Assembly: GCA_051294375.1 (NCBI GenBank)
Contig: CM119265.1
Span: 403,305 to 467,304, forward strand
Source of the DNA: Paraspadella gotoi
Taxonomy: Eukaryota > Chaetognatha
DNA: 64,000 bases
Direction of reading: 5' to 3'
Made by a program: the position numbers and the translations under genes. The notes below the pieces were generated by a model. It did no database searches. It saw only the letters and a program-made list of their open reading frames with translations, and was not told the DNA's origin. This document shows, in pieces, positions 30,373-42,292 of the stretch; position 1 is the first letter of the stretch; every line of letters begins with the position of its first letter.

Positions 30373-31355
30373 ATATCTACCCGAGATGTTTTCGACTGAG
30401 AGGGTTGATGGTTTCCTGTCGATTTGTCGGCGTTGAATGGGCGGCGGAAGGAGTTGTTTGGGCGACGAGGTGGTTGAGATGGGCGCTGTCGATTGACGGC
30501 GTTGACGTCATCCGTTATCGGCGGCTCATCCGCCATTAATGGCGTGATTGGCGTGCCGACGGCGTAAGCTGCTGCTGTTGCTGTGGGATGGAGGAGTTTG
30601 CCGTCGCGGTCGAAATACGCGTCAGCGAACTTGGCGGCGGTTTCGGCGTCGACAGTCTCGACTCTTTCAGCGAGGCTACGTTGGATTTCTGTAGGTAGTT
30701 CCCTTAAGAGAAGTTCCTTCATTATATCGTCGACGCTTACTTTGCCGGCCTTCTCCTTCATCACTGCAAGGAGTTGGGATGGGCGTCGATTTTCTCGACG
30801 GGTCCCGTCGATAAGTGACGCCGCTTGCTGAGATCGAGTACGACCATATTCTGCTCTTAAATATTCGAGGAAAGAGGACCAGCGAGTGTCGGAGGCTTCA
30901 CCGAATAAATAGGCGTTTATGCGAGGATTGTAATCCACTGGGAATTTGTCCTCCATATGGGCAAACTTCTCTTTGGGCGTTGTAGTTCCAGCGCGCGTGT
31001 AGGCGGCCTCGACGCGCTGAATCCATAGTTCCACGTTATCGGGATCGAAATCTGGCAATTTCGGCTTTTTAATCGCCAATCCTTGAAGTGATGCTGCGAG
31101 TGTGGTCGCTAGAGTGCGGACGAGCTCTGCCTGGGGATCGGGAGCGGCCGCCATCTCGTTGGACCCGGTCGGCGACGTTGGGAATTGGAAATTCGTTTGA
31201 GTAGCGAGAAAAGCCGGAGATCGTCTCCCGCGGCCGAATCCGATGCCGGAAGGAGGGACGAGTTGATTGGGACGCTCGTGAGGCTGTAGAGGGGCGTCGG
31301 CGTCGCCGTTGGAGAGCGCTGAGCGGGCCCGGGTGCCACCGGCGGGTCCGCTCAT
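30273..31355 (-). CDS. gag: Gag polyprotein, element C
   Basis: Intact, 360 residues, start MSGPAGG. N-terminal 75 residues are disordered with IGFGRGRRS, also seen in element A. Capsid region: KPKLPDFDPDNVELWIQR, EKFAHMEDK, NPRINAYLFGE, RRPSQLLAVMKEKAG and LLLRELPTEIQRSLAER, matching CsRn1-type Gag blocks. The knuckle is C329-x2-H332-x9-C342-x3-C346 (CFYHKKYG...), then YQSENGKAGGRR. The heptamer at the position of the shift site reads G GAA AAC (30297-30303), one base off the G GGA AAC found in other copies. Confidence 0.92.
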   Translation of the reverse strand: MSGPAGGTRARSALSNGDADAPLQPHERPNQLVPPSGIGFGRGRRSPAFLATQTNFQFPTSPTGSNEMAAAPDPQAELVRTLATTLAASLQGLAIKKPKLPDFDPDNVELWIQRVEAAYTRAGTTTPKEKFAHMEDKFPVDYNPRINAYLFGEASDTRWSSFLEYLRAEYGRTRSQQAASLIDGTRRENRRPSQLLAVMKEKAGKVSVDDIMKELLLRELPTEIQRSLAERVETVDAETAAKFADAYFDRDGKLLHPTATAAAYAVGTPITPLMADEPPITDDVNAVNRQRPSQPPRRPNNSFRRPFNADKSTGNHQPSQSKTSRVDICFYHKKYGDSAKKCEVGCYKYQSENGKAGGRR

Positions 31356-31696
31356 TCGTCGTGTGGTTGATGAGGTTGGTCACGTGAAAAGCGAAAGAGA
31401 ATGATGGTGAGAGATAGGCAAGGCTATCACAGCTTCCTCATCTCGACTTGCCTACCTGAGGAGGTGCTTTATTCCGCTTGAATGTGTTGGCCCGATTCGA
31501 TTTGCTTGATTTGCTTCTTTTTCTGTTCTTGACGTTAGTTTTGATTAGATTGATTAGGCTATTTCATTGTAGAGTAAGTTCTAAGGCTTTTAAACCGAGC
31601 AGTATTTAAGTGTATAAAGACATTGATGAATAAAATCAGTTTGTAGATAGGTTTTCAGAAGGTTTTGTTTTAAGTTCTTTAGTCGGGGTCACCAGT
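31356..31696 (-). other. 5' leader and tRNA-Trp type PBS, element C
   Basis: PBS at 31682-31694, sense TGGTGACCCCGAC, complementary to the 13 3'-terminal bases of a standard animal tRNA-Trp with CCA. It lies 2 nt from the LTR. The sense CTCAGGTAGG (31451-31460) is donor-like and stands where the conserved CTGAGGTGAG of the other leaders lies. Confidence 0.8.
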
Positions 31697-32123
31697 TGTA
31701 GATATTAGACATCCTGGCACCGAGAGGATTAAAACAGGAATTGAATAAGATCGAATTATCTCCCATTAACGTCAGTTAAAAACCGTCTGCTTATATTTAC
31801 TGAGCCATCTAGGTAAGTAGTAACGAGGACGGCCGACTTGGTAACTATTATAAACAAAAGGCCGTCTGAAATAAGAAGGAAATAATTATTCCAGGTTTTG
31901 GGCGTTTTCGAGTAAAAAGTGCCCGATAGCATAATCGGTAAGACGGCGGCTTGTGGCTCTCAAGGTTGCTGGTTCGAATCCGGTTATTGCACTTCTATTT
32001 ATAATCATAATTATATAAGGGAGATTTAAATAAGTGATTTATCGATGTGAAGAATTATAAATAAGTAATTCGATCATGATTAAAATTAATATAAATTATT
32101 TGGTGCCAGGTACAAAGGCTACA
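31697..32123 (-). repeat. 5' LTR of element C (427 bp)
   Basis: + strand TGTAGATATT...GGCTACA. The outer end meets ACCCTAACCC. Sequence differs from the other LTR families except for the general TGTAG(CC) outer end and the embedded tRNA-like segment. Confidence 0.88.
31919..31992 (+). other. tRNA-like segment in LTR of element C
   Basis: 74 nt, begins GTGCCCG and ends TTGCAC (four acceptor pairs GTGC/GCAC). Box A-like TAGCATAATCGG, box B GGTTCGAATCC, T-arm closes with five pairs including wobbles and loop TTCGAAT. The anticodon arm is poor. It is the best tRNA-like fold in the window, yet lacks a full acceptor stem, and is antisense to the element. Confidence 0.55.
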
Positions 32124-32356
32124 ACCCTAACCCTAACCCTAACCCTAACCCTAACCGCCCTAACCCTAACCCTAACCCTAACCTAACCCTAACCCTAACC
32201 CTAACCCTAAACCCAACCCTAACCCTAACCCTCTAACCTAACCCTAACCCTAACCCTAACCCTAACCCTAACCCTAACCCTAACCCTAACCCTAACCCTA
32301 ACCCTAACTACGCCTAACCCCTAACCCTAACCCTAACCCTAACCCTAACCCTAACC

Positions 32357-32393
<37 letters not shown>

Positions 32394-32845
32394 TAACCCT
32401 AACCCTAACCCTAACCTAACCCTAACCCTAACCTCTAACCCTAACTATCCTAACCCTAACCCTAACCCTAACCCTAACCTCCCCTAACCTAACCCTAACC
32501 CTAACCCTAACCCTAAAACCCTAACCCTAAACCCTAACCCTAACCTAACCTAACCTAACCAACCTAACCCTAACCCTAACCCTAACCCTAACCTAACCTA
32601 ACCTAACCTAACCCTAACCCTAACTAACCCTAACCCTAACCCTAACCTAACCCTAACCCTAACGCCTAACCCTAACCCTAACCCTAACCTAACCCTAACC
32701 CAACCCTCAACCCTAACAACCCTAACCCTAAACCCTAACCCCTAACCCTAACCCTAACCCTAACCCTAACCCTATAACGCCTAACCCAACCTAACCCTAA
32801 CCCTAACGCACAACCCTCTAACCCTAACCCATAACCCTAACCCAA

Positions 32846-33096
32846 ACCAGCATATGAACTATCTATACCTTGATTATTTTACCTTAAGTCATACTTTCTA
32901 AAACCTAACGTTTAAAACATTACCTAATCTGAAGACTATCCAAAATAAACCGCTCGTTCGAACGCATACACGCACTGCGCAATCTACCCATACACACTCT
33001 AAAGTCCCGTTTCGACCCTAAATCGCCTAACGTCCTTGAACCCCTGCAACCCTAACGTCAAACCTTCGACTAACTCAAGGTGTTCCGCATATCTAC
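32846..33096. other. Non-telomeric island in the array
   Basis: About 250 bp of mixed sequence with only scattered CCTAAC. Its right end ATCTACA|ACCCTAACC has the same CA|ACCC border as the LTR ends. It could be a worn insertion remnant; I found no match to the LTRs by eye. Confidence 0.5.
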
Positions 33097-33241
33097 AACC
33101 CTAACCCTAACCTAACCTTCGTAACCCTAACCCTAACCCTACACCCCTAACCCCTAACCTCTAACCTAACCCTAAACCTAACCTAACCCTAACCCTAACC
33201 ACCTAACCTAACCCTAACCCTAACCCTAACCCTAACCAACC

Positions 33242-33279
<38 letters not shown>

Positions 33280-33720
33280 AACCTAACCTAACCCTAACCC
33301 TAACTCTAACCCACCTAACCCTAACCCTAACCCTAACCTAACCCTAACCCTAACCCTAACCCCTAACCTAAACCTAACCCTAACCCTAACCCTAACCCTA
33401 ACCCTAACCCTAACCTAACCCTAACCCTAACCTTAACCCTAACCCTAACCCTAACGCCTAACCTAACCACTAACCTAACCAACCCTAACCCTAACCCTAA
33501 CCCTAACCTCGTAACCTACCCCTAACCCTAAGCCCTACCTAACCCTAACCCCTAACCCTAACCCTAACCCTCCTAACCTAACCTAACGCCTAACCCTAAC
33601 CCTAACCCTAAACCTACCTACCTTACCCTAACCCTAACCCTTAACCCTAACGCCTGAACGCCGTAAAACACCATAACCCTAACGCCTAACGCCTAACCCT
33701 ATCCGCTGAACCCTAACCAG

Positions 33721-33751
<31 letters not shown>

Positions 33752-34101
33752 TAACGACTAACCCTAACCCTAACCTATACCCTAACCCTAAACCCTAACC
33801 CCTGAACCCTAACCTAACGCCTAACCTAACCCTAACCCTACCCTAGCCGCTAAACCCTAACCTAACCCTAACCTAACCCTAACTAACTATCACACCTAAC
33901 CTAAACCCAACCCTACCCTAACCCTAACCTAAACGCCTAACCCTAACTACCTAACCCTAGACCTAACCTAACCCTAACCTAACCCTAAACCTAACCCTAC
34001 TAACCTAACCCATAACCCTAACCTAACCCTAACCCTAACCTAACCCTACACCTAACCCTAACCCTAACCTAACCTTAACTAACCCCTAACCCTAACCCTG
34101 C

Positions 34102-34132
<31 letters not shown>

Positions 34133-36246
34133 GACGCCTAACCATAACCCTAAACCTAACCCTAACACCTAACCTAACACCAACCCTAAAGGACCCTAAC
34201 CTAACCGCTAACCCTAACCCTAACCCTACCCTAACCCTAACCTAACCCTAACCTAACCCTAACCCTAGAACCCTAACCCTAACCTAACTAACCCTACGCC
34301 TAACCTAACCCTAACGCCTAACCCTAACGCCTAACCCTAACCCTAACCCTAACCCTAACCTAACCCTAACCCTAACCCTAACCCTAACGCCTAACCCTAA
34401 CCTAGACACCTAACCCTAACCCTACCTAACCCTAACCCTAACCCTAACCCTAACCCTATACCCTAACCCTAACCTAAACCTAAACCTAACCCTACCTAAC
34501 CTAACCCTAACCCTAACCCTAACCCTAACCGCTACGCCTAACCCTAAACCTAACCTAACCTAACCCTCACGCTAACCTAACCTAACCTAACACTCCTAAC
34601 CGCTACCCTAAACCCTAACCCTAACCCTAAACCCTAAACCCTAACCTAACCTAACGCTACCCTAACCCTAACCTAACCTAACCTAAGCCCTAACCTAACC
34701 TTAAACCTACCCTAAGCCTAACCCTAAACCCTAACCTACCTAACCGCCCTAAACCCCTAGACATAACCCTAACCTAACCCTAACTCCTAACCCTCAACTA
34801 ACCCTAACTAACCCTAACCCTAACCTAACTCTGAACCCTAAACGCCTAACCCTGAACACCTAACCTAGTATAGACCCTAACCCCTACCCTAACCCGTAAC
34901 TAACCTAACCCTAACCCTAACCTAAGCTAACGCACTAGCCCTAACCTAACCTAACCTAACCTAACCTAGACCCTACCGCCAACCCTAAACCCTAACGCCT
35001 AACCTAACCGCTAACCTAACTAGACCTACCCTAACCCCTAACCCTGACACCTATACCCTAACCGCTAACCTAACCCTAACCTTAGATATAGTGACCCTAT
35101 AACACCGTAGAGAACCCTAAGCCTACCTCAACATCTAACCTAACCCTAACCTTAACCACCCTAAACCCGCTAACCCTAACCTAACCCTAACGCTAAACCT
35201 ACCCTACCCTAACCCTAACCCTAACCCTAGAACCCTAACCTCAACTCCTAACCCTAACCCCTAACCCTAACCCTGAACCCTAACCCTAGACCCTAACCTA
35301 ACCCTAACCCTTACCCTAATCCCTAACCTAACCCTAAACCCGTAACCTAACCCTAACCCTAACCCTAACCTTAACCCTAACCCTAACCCTAACCCTAACC
35401 CTAACCCTAACCTCACTACACCCTAACTACCCTAACCTAACCCTAACCCTAACGGCCTCAACCTAACCTAACCCTAAACCCTAACCCTAACCCTAACCCT
35501 AACCCTAACCTAGACCCTAAACCCTGAACACCTCACCCCTAACCACCTAACCCAACCTAACCCTAACCTCTAACCACTAACCCTCACCCTACAAACCCTC
35601 ACCGTACCTACCACCTACACGCCTAACCCTAACCCTAACCCTAACCCTACCCTAACCTATACCCCTAACCCTACCCTACCCTCAACCTCACTAACCCTAA
35701 CCCTAACCCTACACCCTAACAACCTAACCTCTAACCCTAACCCTAACCCTAACCCTAACCCTAACCCTAACCCTAACCCCTAACCCTAACCCTAACCCTA
35801 ACTCCTAACCCTAACCAACCCTAACCCTACCTAACCGCTAACCTAACCCTAAACCTACCCTAACCTAACCGCTAACCCTAACCTAACCCTAACCCTAACC
35901 TACCCTAACCCTAACCCTAACCCTAACCCTGAACCCTAACCCTAACCCTAACCTAACCACTAAACCTAACCTAACCCTAACCCTAACCCTAACCTAACCC
36001 TAACTCCTAACCACTAACCTAACCTAACCCTAACCCTAACCCTAACCCTAACCCTAACCTAACCCTAACCCTACCCTAACCCTACCCTAACCCTAACCTA
36101 ACCCTAACCCTAACCTAACCCTAACCGCTAACCCTAAACCACCCTAACCCTAACCCTATAACCCTAACCCTAACCTACCTAACCCCCCCGAACCCTAAAC
36201 CCACCCTAACCTAACCCTAACCCTAACCCTAAACCTAACCTAACCC

Positions 36247-36279
<33 letters not shown>

Positions 36280-36350
36280 TAACACCTAACCCTAACCCTA
36301 ACCCAACCCTAACCTAACCCTAACCACTAACCCTAACGCCTAACCCTAAC

Positions 36351-36830
36351 TTTTGATCCCTTTAACTTAACTCTCCTAACCCTACCCTATTACCTAACCC
36401 CTAACCTAACCTAACCCAACCTAAACCCTACACCCTATCCTTATTTATTTTTTTTCCCTAAACCTAACCCTAACCCTAACCCTAACCCTAACCCTAACCT
36501 AATCCTAACCCTAACCCTTATTTTTTTTATTCCCTTTACTTTTCTCTATAACTCCTAACTCTCTTATATTCTCTCATTTTATTCCTTTTCAACCCCTAAC
36601 CACACCCTAACCCTCTATTTTTTTTTTTTACTTCTTTAATTTCCTCCTTTAATCCTCTTTTTTTTTTATTTTTTATTCTGCGGTAGTTGTGGTAGCCCTA
36701 ATCCGCTGAACGCGCGGAGTTAACCTAACCAGTAACCCTAACCTAACCCCTAACCAACCTAACCCTAAACATTTCGCTAACTCCGTTGTAGGACCGGTAA
36801 CGGGGGCCTAACGCGCTAACGCGTAACCCT
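36351..36830. other. T-rich and mixed islands in the array
   Basis: Alternating CCCTAA units and stretches of T (36443-36450, 36523-36532, 36610-36640, 36657-36677), then a mixed part with GCGGTAGTTGTGG and CGGGGGCC near 36680-36810. Looks like either degenerate repeats or low-quality read sequence. Confidence 0.4.
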
Positions 36831-38582
36831 AAACCCTACCCTAACCCACTAACCCCTAACCCTAACCCTAGATAACCTACCCGTAAACCCTAACCCTAAC
36901 CCTCTACAACCCTAACTCCTACCGTAAAGCCCAACCTAACCCTAACGCCTAACAACCTAACCCAACCCGTACCTACTAACACCCTGAATCTACCCGTAAC
37001 CCTAAACCCGTAACCCTACCCTCGACGCTACTAACTATACCCTAACCGCTAACCGTAACTAACGCCTAACCCTAACCCTAACCCTAACCCGTAACCTTAA
37101 ACCGTAACCCTAACCCTGGAACCCTGAGGAGCCCTAGACACCTAAACCCTAACCCTAAGACCAAGCCCTAACCCGTAACTACGCCTGAACCCTAGACCCT
37201 ACACAACCTAACCCTAACCCTAACCCTAACCGCTAACCCTAACCCTAACCTACCCAGCCTAAACCGTAACCCTAACCCCTAACGGCCTAAGCCCTAAACA
37301 CCATAGACCCGTAACCCTAACCCTAACCCTATACCTAACCCTAACCCTAACCCTAACACCTAACCCCTACCCTAACCCTAACCCTAACGCCTAACCCTAA
37401 CCTAACCCTAACCCTAACCCTAACCTAACCCTAACCCTAACCCTAACCCCTAACCCTAACCTAACCTAACCTGAACCCAACCCTAACCCTAACCCTAACT
37501 CCTAACCCTAACCCTAACCTAACCCTAACCCTAACCCTAACCCTAACCTAACCCTAACCTAACCCCTAACCTAACCCTAACGCCTAACCCTAACCTAACA
37601 CCCAACAACCCTAAACCCTAACCCTAACCTTAACCCTAACCCTAACCAACCCTAACCCTAACCCTAACCCTAACCCTAACCCTAACCTAACCCTAACCTA
37701 ACCCTAACCTAACCCTAACCCTAACCCTAACCCTAACCCTAACCCTAACCCTAACCCTAACCCTAACACCCAACCCTAACCCTTAACCCTAACCTAACTA
37801 ACCCTAACCCTAACCCTATACCTAACCTAACCTACCCTAACCCTAACCCTAACCTAACCCTAACCCTAACCTAACCCTACCCTAACCCACTAACCCTAAC
37901 CCTAACCCTAACCCTAACCCTAACCTAAACCCTAACCCTAACCCTAACCCTAACCCTAACCCTAACCCTAACCCTAACCTAACCCTAACCTCTAACCCTA
38001 ACCCTAACCCTAACCACCTAACCTACTAACCTAACCTCCACGATAACCCTAACCCTAAACCCTAACCCTAACCTAACTACACCACTAACCCTAAAACCCT
38101 AACCCTAAACCTCTAACCCTAACCTACTAACCCTAACCCTAACAGCCCTAACCTAACCCTAACCCTAACCCTAACCACCTAACTCCTAACCCTAACTCCT
38201 AACCCTTACTAACCCAGGACCCTACCCTAGACCCTAACCCTAACCTAACACCTAAAACACCTAACCTAACCTAACCCTAACCCTAACCTAGACCTAGACC
38301 CTAACCTAACCTAACCCTAACGCAAGACTAACCCTACCCTAACCCTAAACCCTAACCCTATAACCCTAAACCCTAACCCTAACCTAACCTAACCCTAACG
38401 CCTAACCCTAAACCACTAAACCTACCCGCTAACCTAGACCCTCAAACGCCTAAACCTCGAACGCCTAAACCCTAACCCTAAACCCTAACCCTAACGAACC
38501 TACCCTCACCCCTAACCCTAAACACCTAACCCTAACCTAACCCTAACACTAAACCCTAACTAACCCTAACCTACCCTAACCA

Positions 38583-38614
<32 letters not shown>

Positions 38615-40766
38615 TAACACCTAACCCTACCTAACCTAACCCTAACCCTAACACCTAACCCTAACGCCTAAACCTAACCCTAAAACCCTAGACCCTAACC
38701 CTAACTAACCTAACCCTAACCCTAACCTAACCTAACCTAACCAACCCTACCCTAACCTAAACCTCAATCCTACCCTAACCCTAAACCTAAGCCTAAACCC
38801 TAACCCTAACCTAACCCTAACCACACCTAAACTAACCCTACCTAACCCTAACGCTACCCTCAACCCATACCTAACCCTAACCTAACCCTAACCCTAACCA
38901 TAACCCCTAACCCTAACCCAACACCTAACCCTAACCTAACCCTAACCCTAACCCTAACTAAACCTAAAAACCTAACCCTAACCCTAGACCATCTCACAAC
39001 CTACCCTAACCCTAACCTAACCCTAACCCTACCTAACCTAACCTAGACACCTAACCTAACCCTAACCCTAACCCTAACCCTAACCCTAACCTAACCTAAC
39101 CCTAACCCAAACCTAACTGAACCCTAACCTAGGGCCCTAACCCCTAACCCTAACCCTAACCTAACCCTAACCCTAACCCTATACCCTAACCTACACCAAC
39201 CTAACCCTAACCCCTAACACCTAACCTAAACCCTAACCCTAACCCCTAACCATAACCTAACCCTACCCTAACCCTAACCCTAACCCTAACCTAACACCTA
39301 ACCTAACCCTAACTAACCACTACCCTAACCTATACCCGTAACCTACCCAACGCCTTAACGGCTAACGCCTACACCTAACCCAACGCCTAAACCTAACCCT
39401 AACCCTAACCCTAAACCTAACCTAACCCTAACCCTAACCGCTAACCCTAAACACCTAACTAAGCCTAACCCTAACCCTAACCCTACCCTAACGCCAACCC
39501 TAACCTAACGCCTACCCCCCCCTAGACCCTAACCCCCCCCTAACCTAACCCTAACCTAACCCTAACCCTAACCCTAACCTAAACCCTAACCCTAATAACC
39601 CTAAACCTAACCCTAACCTAAACCCTAAACCTCACCTAACCCTAACCCTAACCCTACCCTACTAACCCTAACCCTAACCTAACCCTAACCCTAACCTAAC
39701 ACTAACCCTACTCAACCCTAACCCTACTAACCTAACCCTAACCCTGAAAACCCTGAACCCTACTAACCCTAACCTAAGCAACCCTAACCCTAACCCCTAA
39801 CCCTACCCTAATAACCCCTAAACCCTAACCCTAACCCTAACCCTACCCTAACCCTAACCCTACACCCCTAACCCTACCTAACCCAACCGACCCTAACCCT
39901 AACCCTAACCCTACCCTAACCCTACCCCTAACCCTAACCCTAAACCTAACCAGTAAACCCACTAACCCTTAACACCTAACCCTAACCCAACCTAACCCTA
40001 ACCTAACCCTAACCCCAACACCTAACCACACCTAACCCTAACCCTAACCCTAACCTAACCCTAACCCTGAACCTAACCCTAACCCTAACTAACCCTAAAC
40101 CCTAACCCAACCCTAACCACTAACCCTAACCCTAAACCCTAACCCTAACTAACCCCTAACGCTAACCTACACCCCTACCTAACCCTAACCTAAACCTACC
40201 TAACCCTAACCCTAACTCACCTAAACCGCTAACCTAAACCCCTAACCCTACCCTAACCCTAACCTAACCCTAACCCTAAACCCTAACCTAACCCTAACCT
40301 AACCTAACCCTAACCCTAACCCTAACCACTAACCTAACCCTAACCACTAACCCAACCTAACCCTAACCTAACAACCCTAACCCCTACGACAGCTACACCC
40401 TAACCCTAAACCCTACCCCTAACCCTAACCTAAACCCTAACCCCTAACCATACTACCTAACCTAACCCTAACCCTAACCCTAACCCTAACCCTACCCCTA
40501 CCCGCCTAACCCTAACCCTAACTAAACCTAAACCCTAACCCTAACCCTAACCCTAACCTAACCCTAACCCTAACCCTAACCCTAACCTAACCCTAACCTA
40601 ACCCCTAACCTAACCGCTAACCCTAACCCTAACCTAACCCCCTAACCCTAACCCTACCTACCTAACCTTAACCTAACTAACCCTAACCTACCCTACACCT
40701 AAACCTAATAACCCTAACCTAACCCTAACCCTAACCTAACCTCCTAACCCTAACCCCCCTAACCAA

Positions 40767-40802
<36 letters not shown>

Positions 40803-42292
40803 CCACCCTAACCCTAAACCCTAACCTAACCTAACCCTAGACCCTAAACCCTACACCCCTAACCCTAACCCTAACCCTAACCTAACCCTAACCTAACCCT
40901 ACCTAACCCTAACCTCCGCTAACCCTAACCCTAACCGCTAAAACTAACCCTAACCCTAGAACCCTAACGCCTTAACCTAACCCTAACCCTAAACTAACCC
41001 TAACCTAACCCTAACACGTAACCCTAACGCCTGAACCAACCTAACCCTACCCTAACCCTAACCTAAACCCTAACCCTAACCTAACCCTAATCACCTACCT
41101 AACCCTAACGACTAACCTAAACCCTAACCTAACCCTAACCCTAGAACCCTAACCCGTAACCCTAACCCTAACCTAAACCTAAACCCTAACCTAACTCCTA
41201 ACCCTAACTCCTACCTCACTAACCTAACCCTAACCTAACCCTAACACTAAACCATGAACCTACACCTAACCCTAACCCTACCCTCACACACTAACCCTAA
41301 AACCCTAAGACCCTAACCCTAACCCTAAACCCTAACCTAAACACGCTAACCCCTACCCTAACTCCTAACCCTAACCCACACTAAACCCTAACCTCACAAG
41401 CCTAAACCCAACCCTAACCTAACCCACCCTAACCCTAACCATAACCCTTAACCCTAACCTAACCCTAACCCAAACCCTAGACCACCCCAACTACCTAAAC
41501 CCTAACCTAACCCTAACCCTTACACACAGCCTAACCCTAACCCCTTAACCCTGAACCTAACTCCTAACCTAACGCCTACCCTAACCCTAACACTAACCCT
41601 AACCCTAACCGGGTAAAACCCTAACCTAAACCCTAAACCTAACCCCTAACCCTAACCCTAACCTAACCTAACCCTAACCTACAACCTGAACCTAACCTTC
41701 CCTAACCAACCCTAACCCCTACCTAACCCTAGACCAACCTAACCTACCTATACCCTACACCCTAACTAACCTAACCCTAACATAACCCTAACACCTAACC
41801 CCTAACCGCTAACCCTAAACCCTCTAACCTAACCTAACCTAACCCTAACCCTAAACCCTACACCCTAACCACACCTATGAACCCTAACCCCTAACCCCTA
41901 AACCCTAAACGCTAACCCTAACCCTAACCATAAACCCTATAACTAAACCTAACACTAACTAACCCTAACTCCTAACCCCCTAACCTAACACCCTAACCCT
42001 AACCCTAACCCTAACCCTAAACCTAAACCCATAACCCAACCAACTAACCCTAACGCCTACCTAAACCCTAAACTCCCTAAACCCTAACTAACCCTAAACC
42101 CTAACCCTAACCCTAACCCCTAACCCTGAACCCTAACCCTAACTAACCCTAACCCTAACCCTAACAGCTAACCCTTAACCTAACGCCTAACCCTAACCCT
42201 AACCCTACCCTAACCCTTACCCTAACCTAACCCTAACCCTAACCCTAACCCCTAACCTAACCTACGTGGCCCTAACCCTAACCCCTAAACCC

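Larger units (their letters stand above)
26059..32123 (-). mobile_element. Element C: near-complete, mostly open CsRn1/Kabuki-type LTR retrotransposon
   Basis: 5' LTR (31697-32123), PBS, leader, intact gag, a 1198-residue pol, post-pol region and PPT are present in a clean sequence free of N. Only the 3' LTR is missing, apart from its first 16 bases after a 10-N run. The right border is telomeric (CA|ACCCTAACCC). It is more distant from A, 1, 2 and 3 than they are from one another, and its LTR is shorter (427 bp). Confidence 0.92.
32124..42292. repeat. Long telomeric array (CCCTAA)n, about 10 kb
   Basis: CCCTAA units in one direction throughout. Many units read CCTAA, CCCCTAA or carry insertions such as CGCCTAA, as expected from homopolymer miscalls or real drift. 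The C-rich strand runs left to right, so by telomere polarity the end of the chromosome lies leftward. No genes; frames translating as repeats of TLTLNPNP are artefacts. Confidence 0.95.

Noticed and set aside
32124-42292. Arthropod TTAGG repeat mixed with TTAGGG
   Set aside because: CCTAA and CCCTAA units alternate irregularly and together with other one-base errors, which fits homopolymer miscalls in a CCCTAA array better than two motifs.
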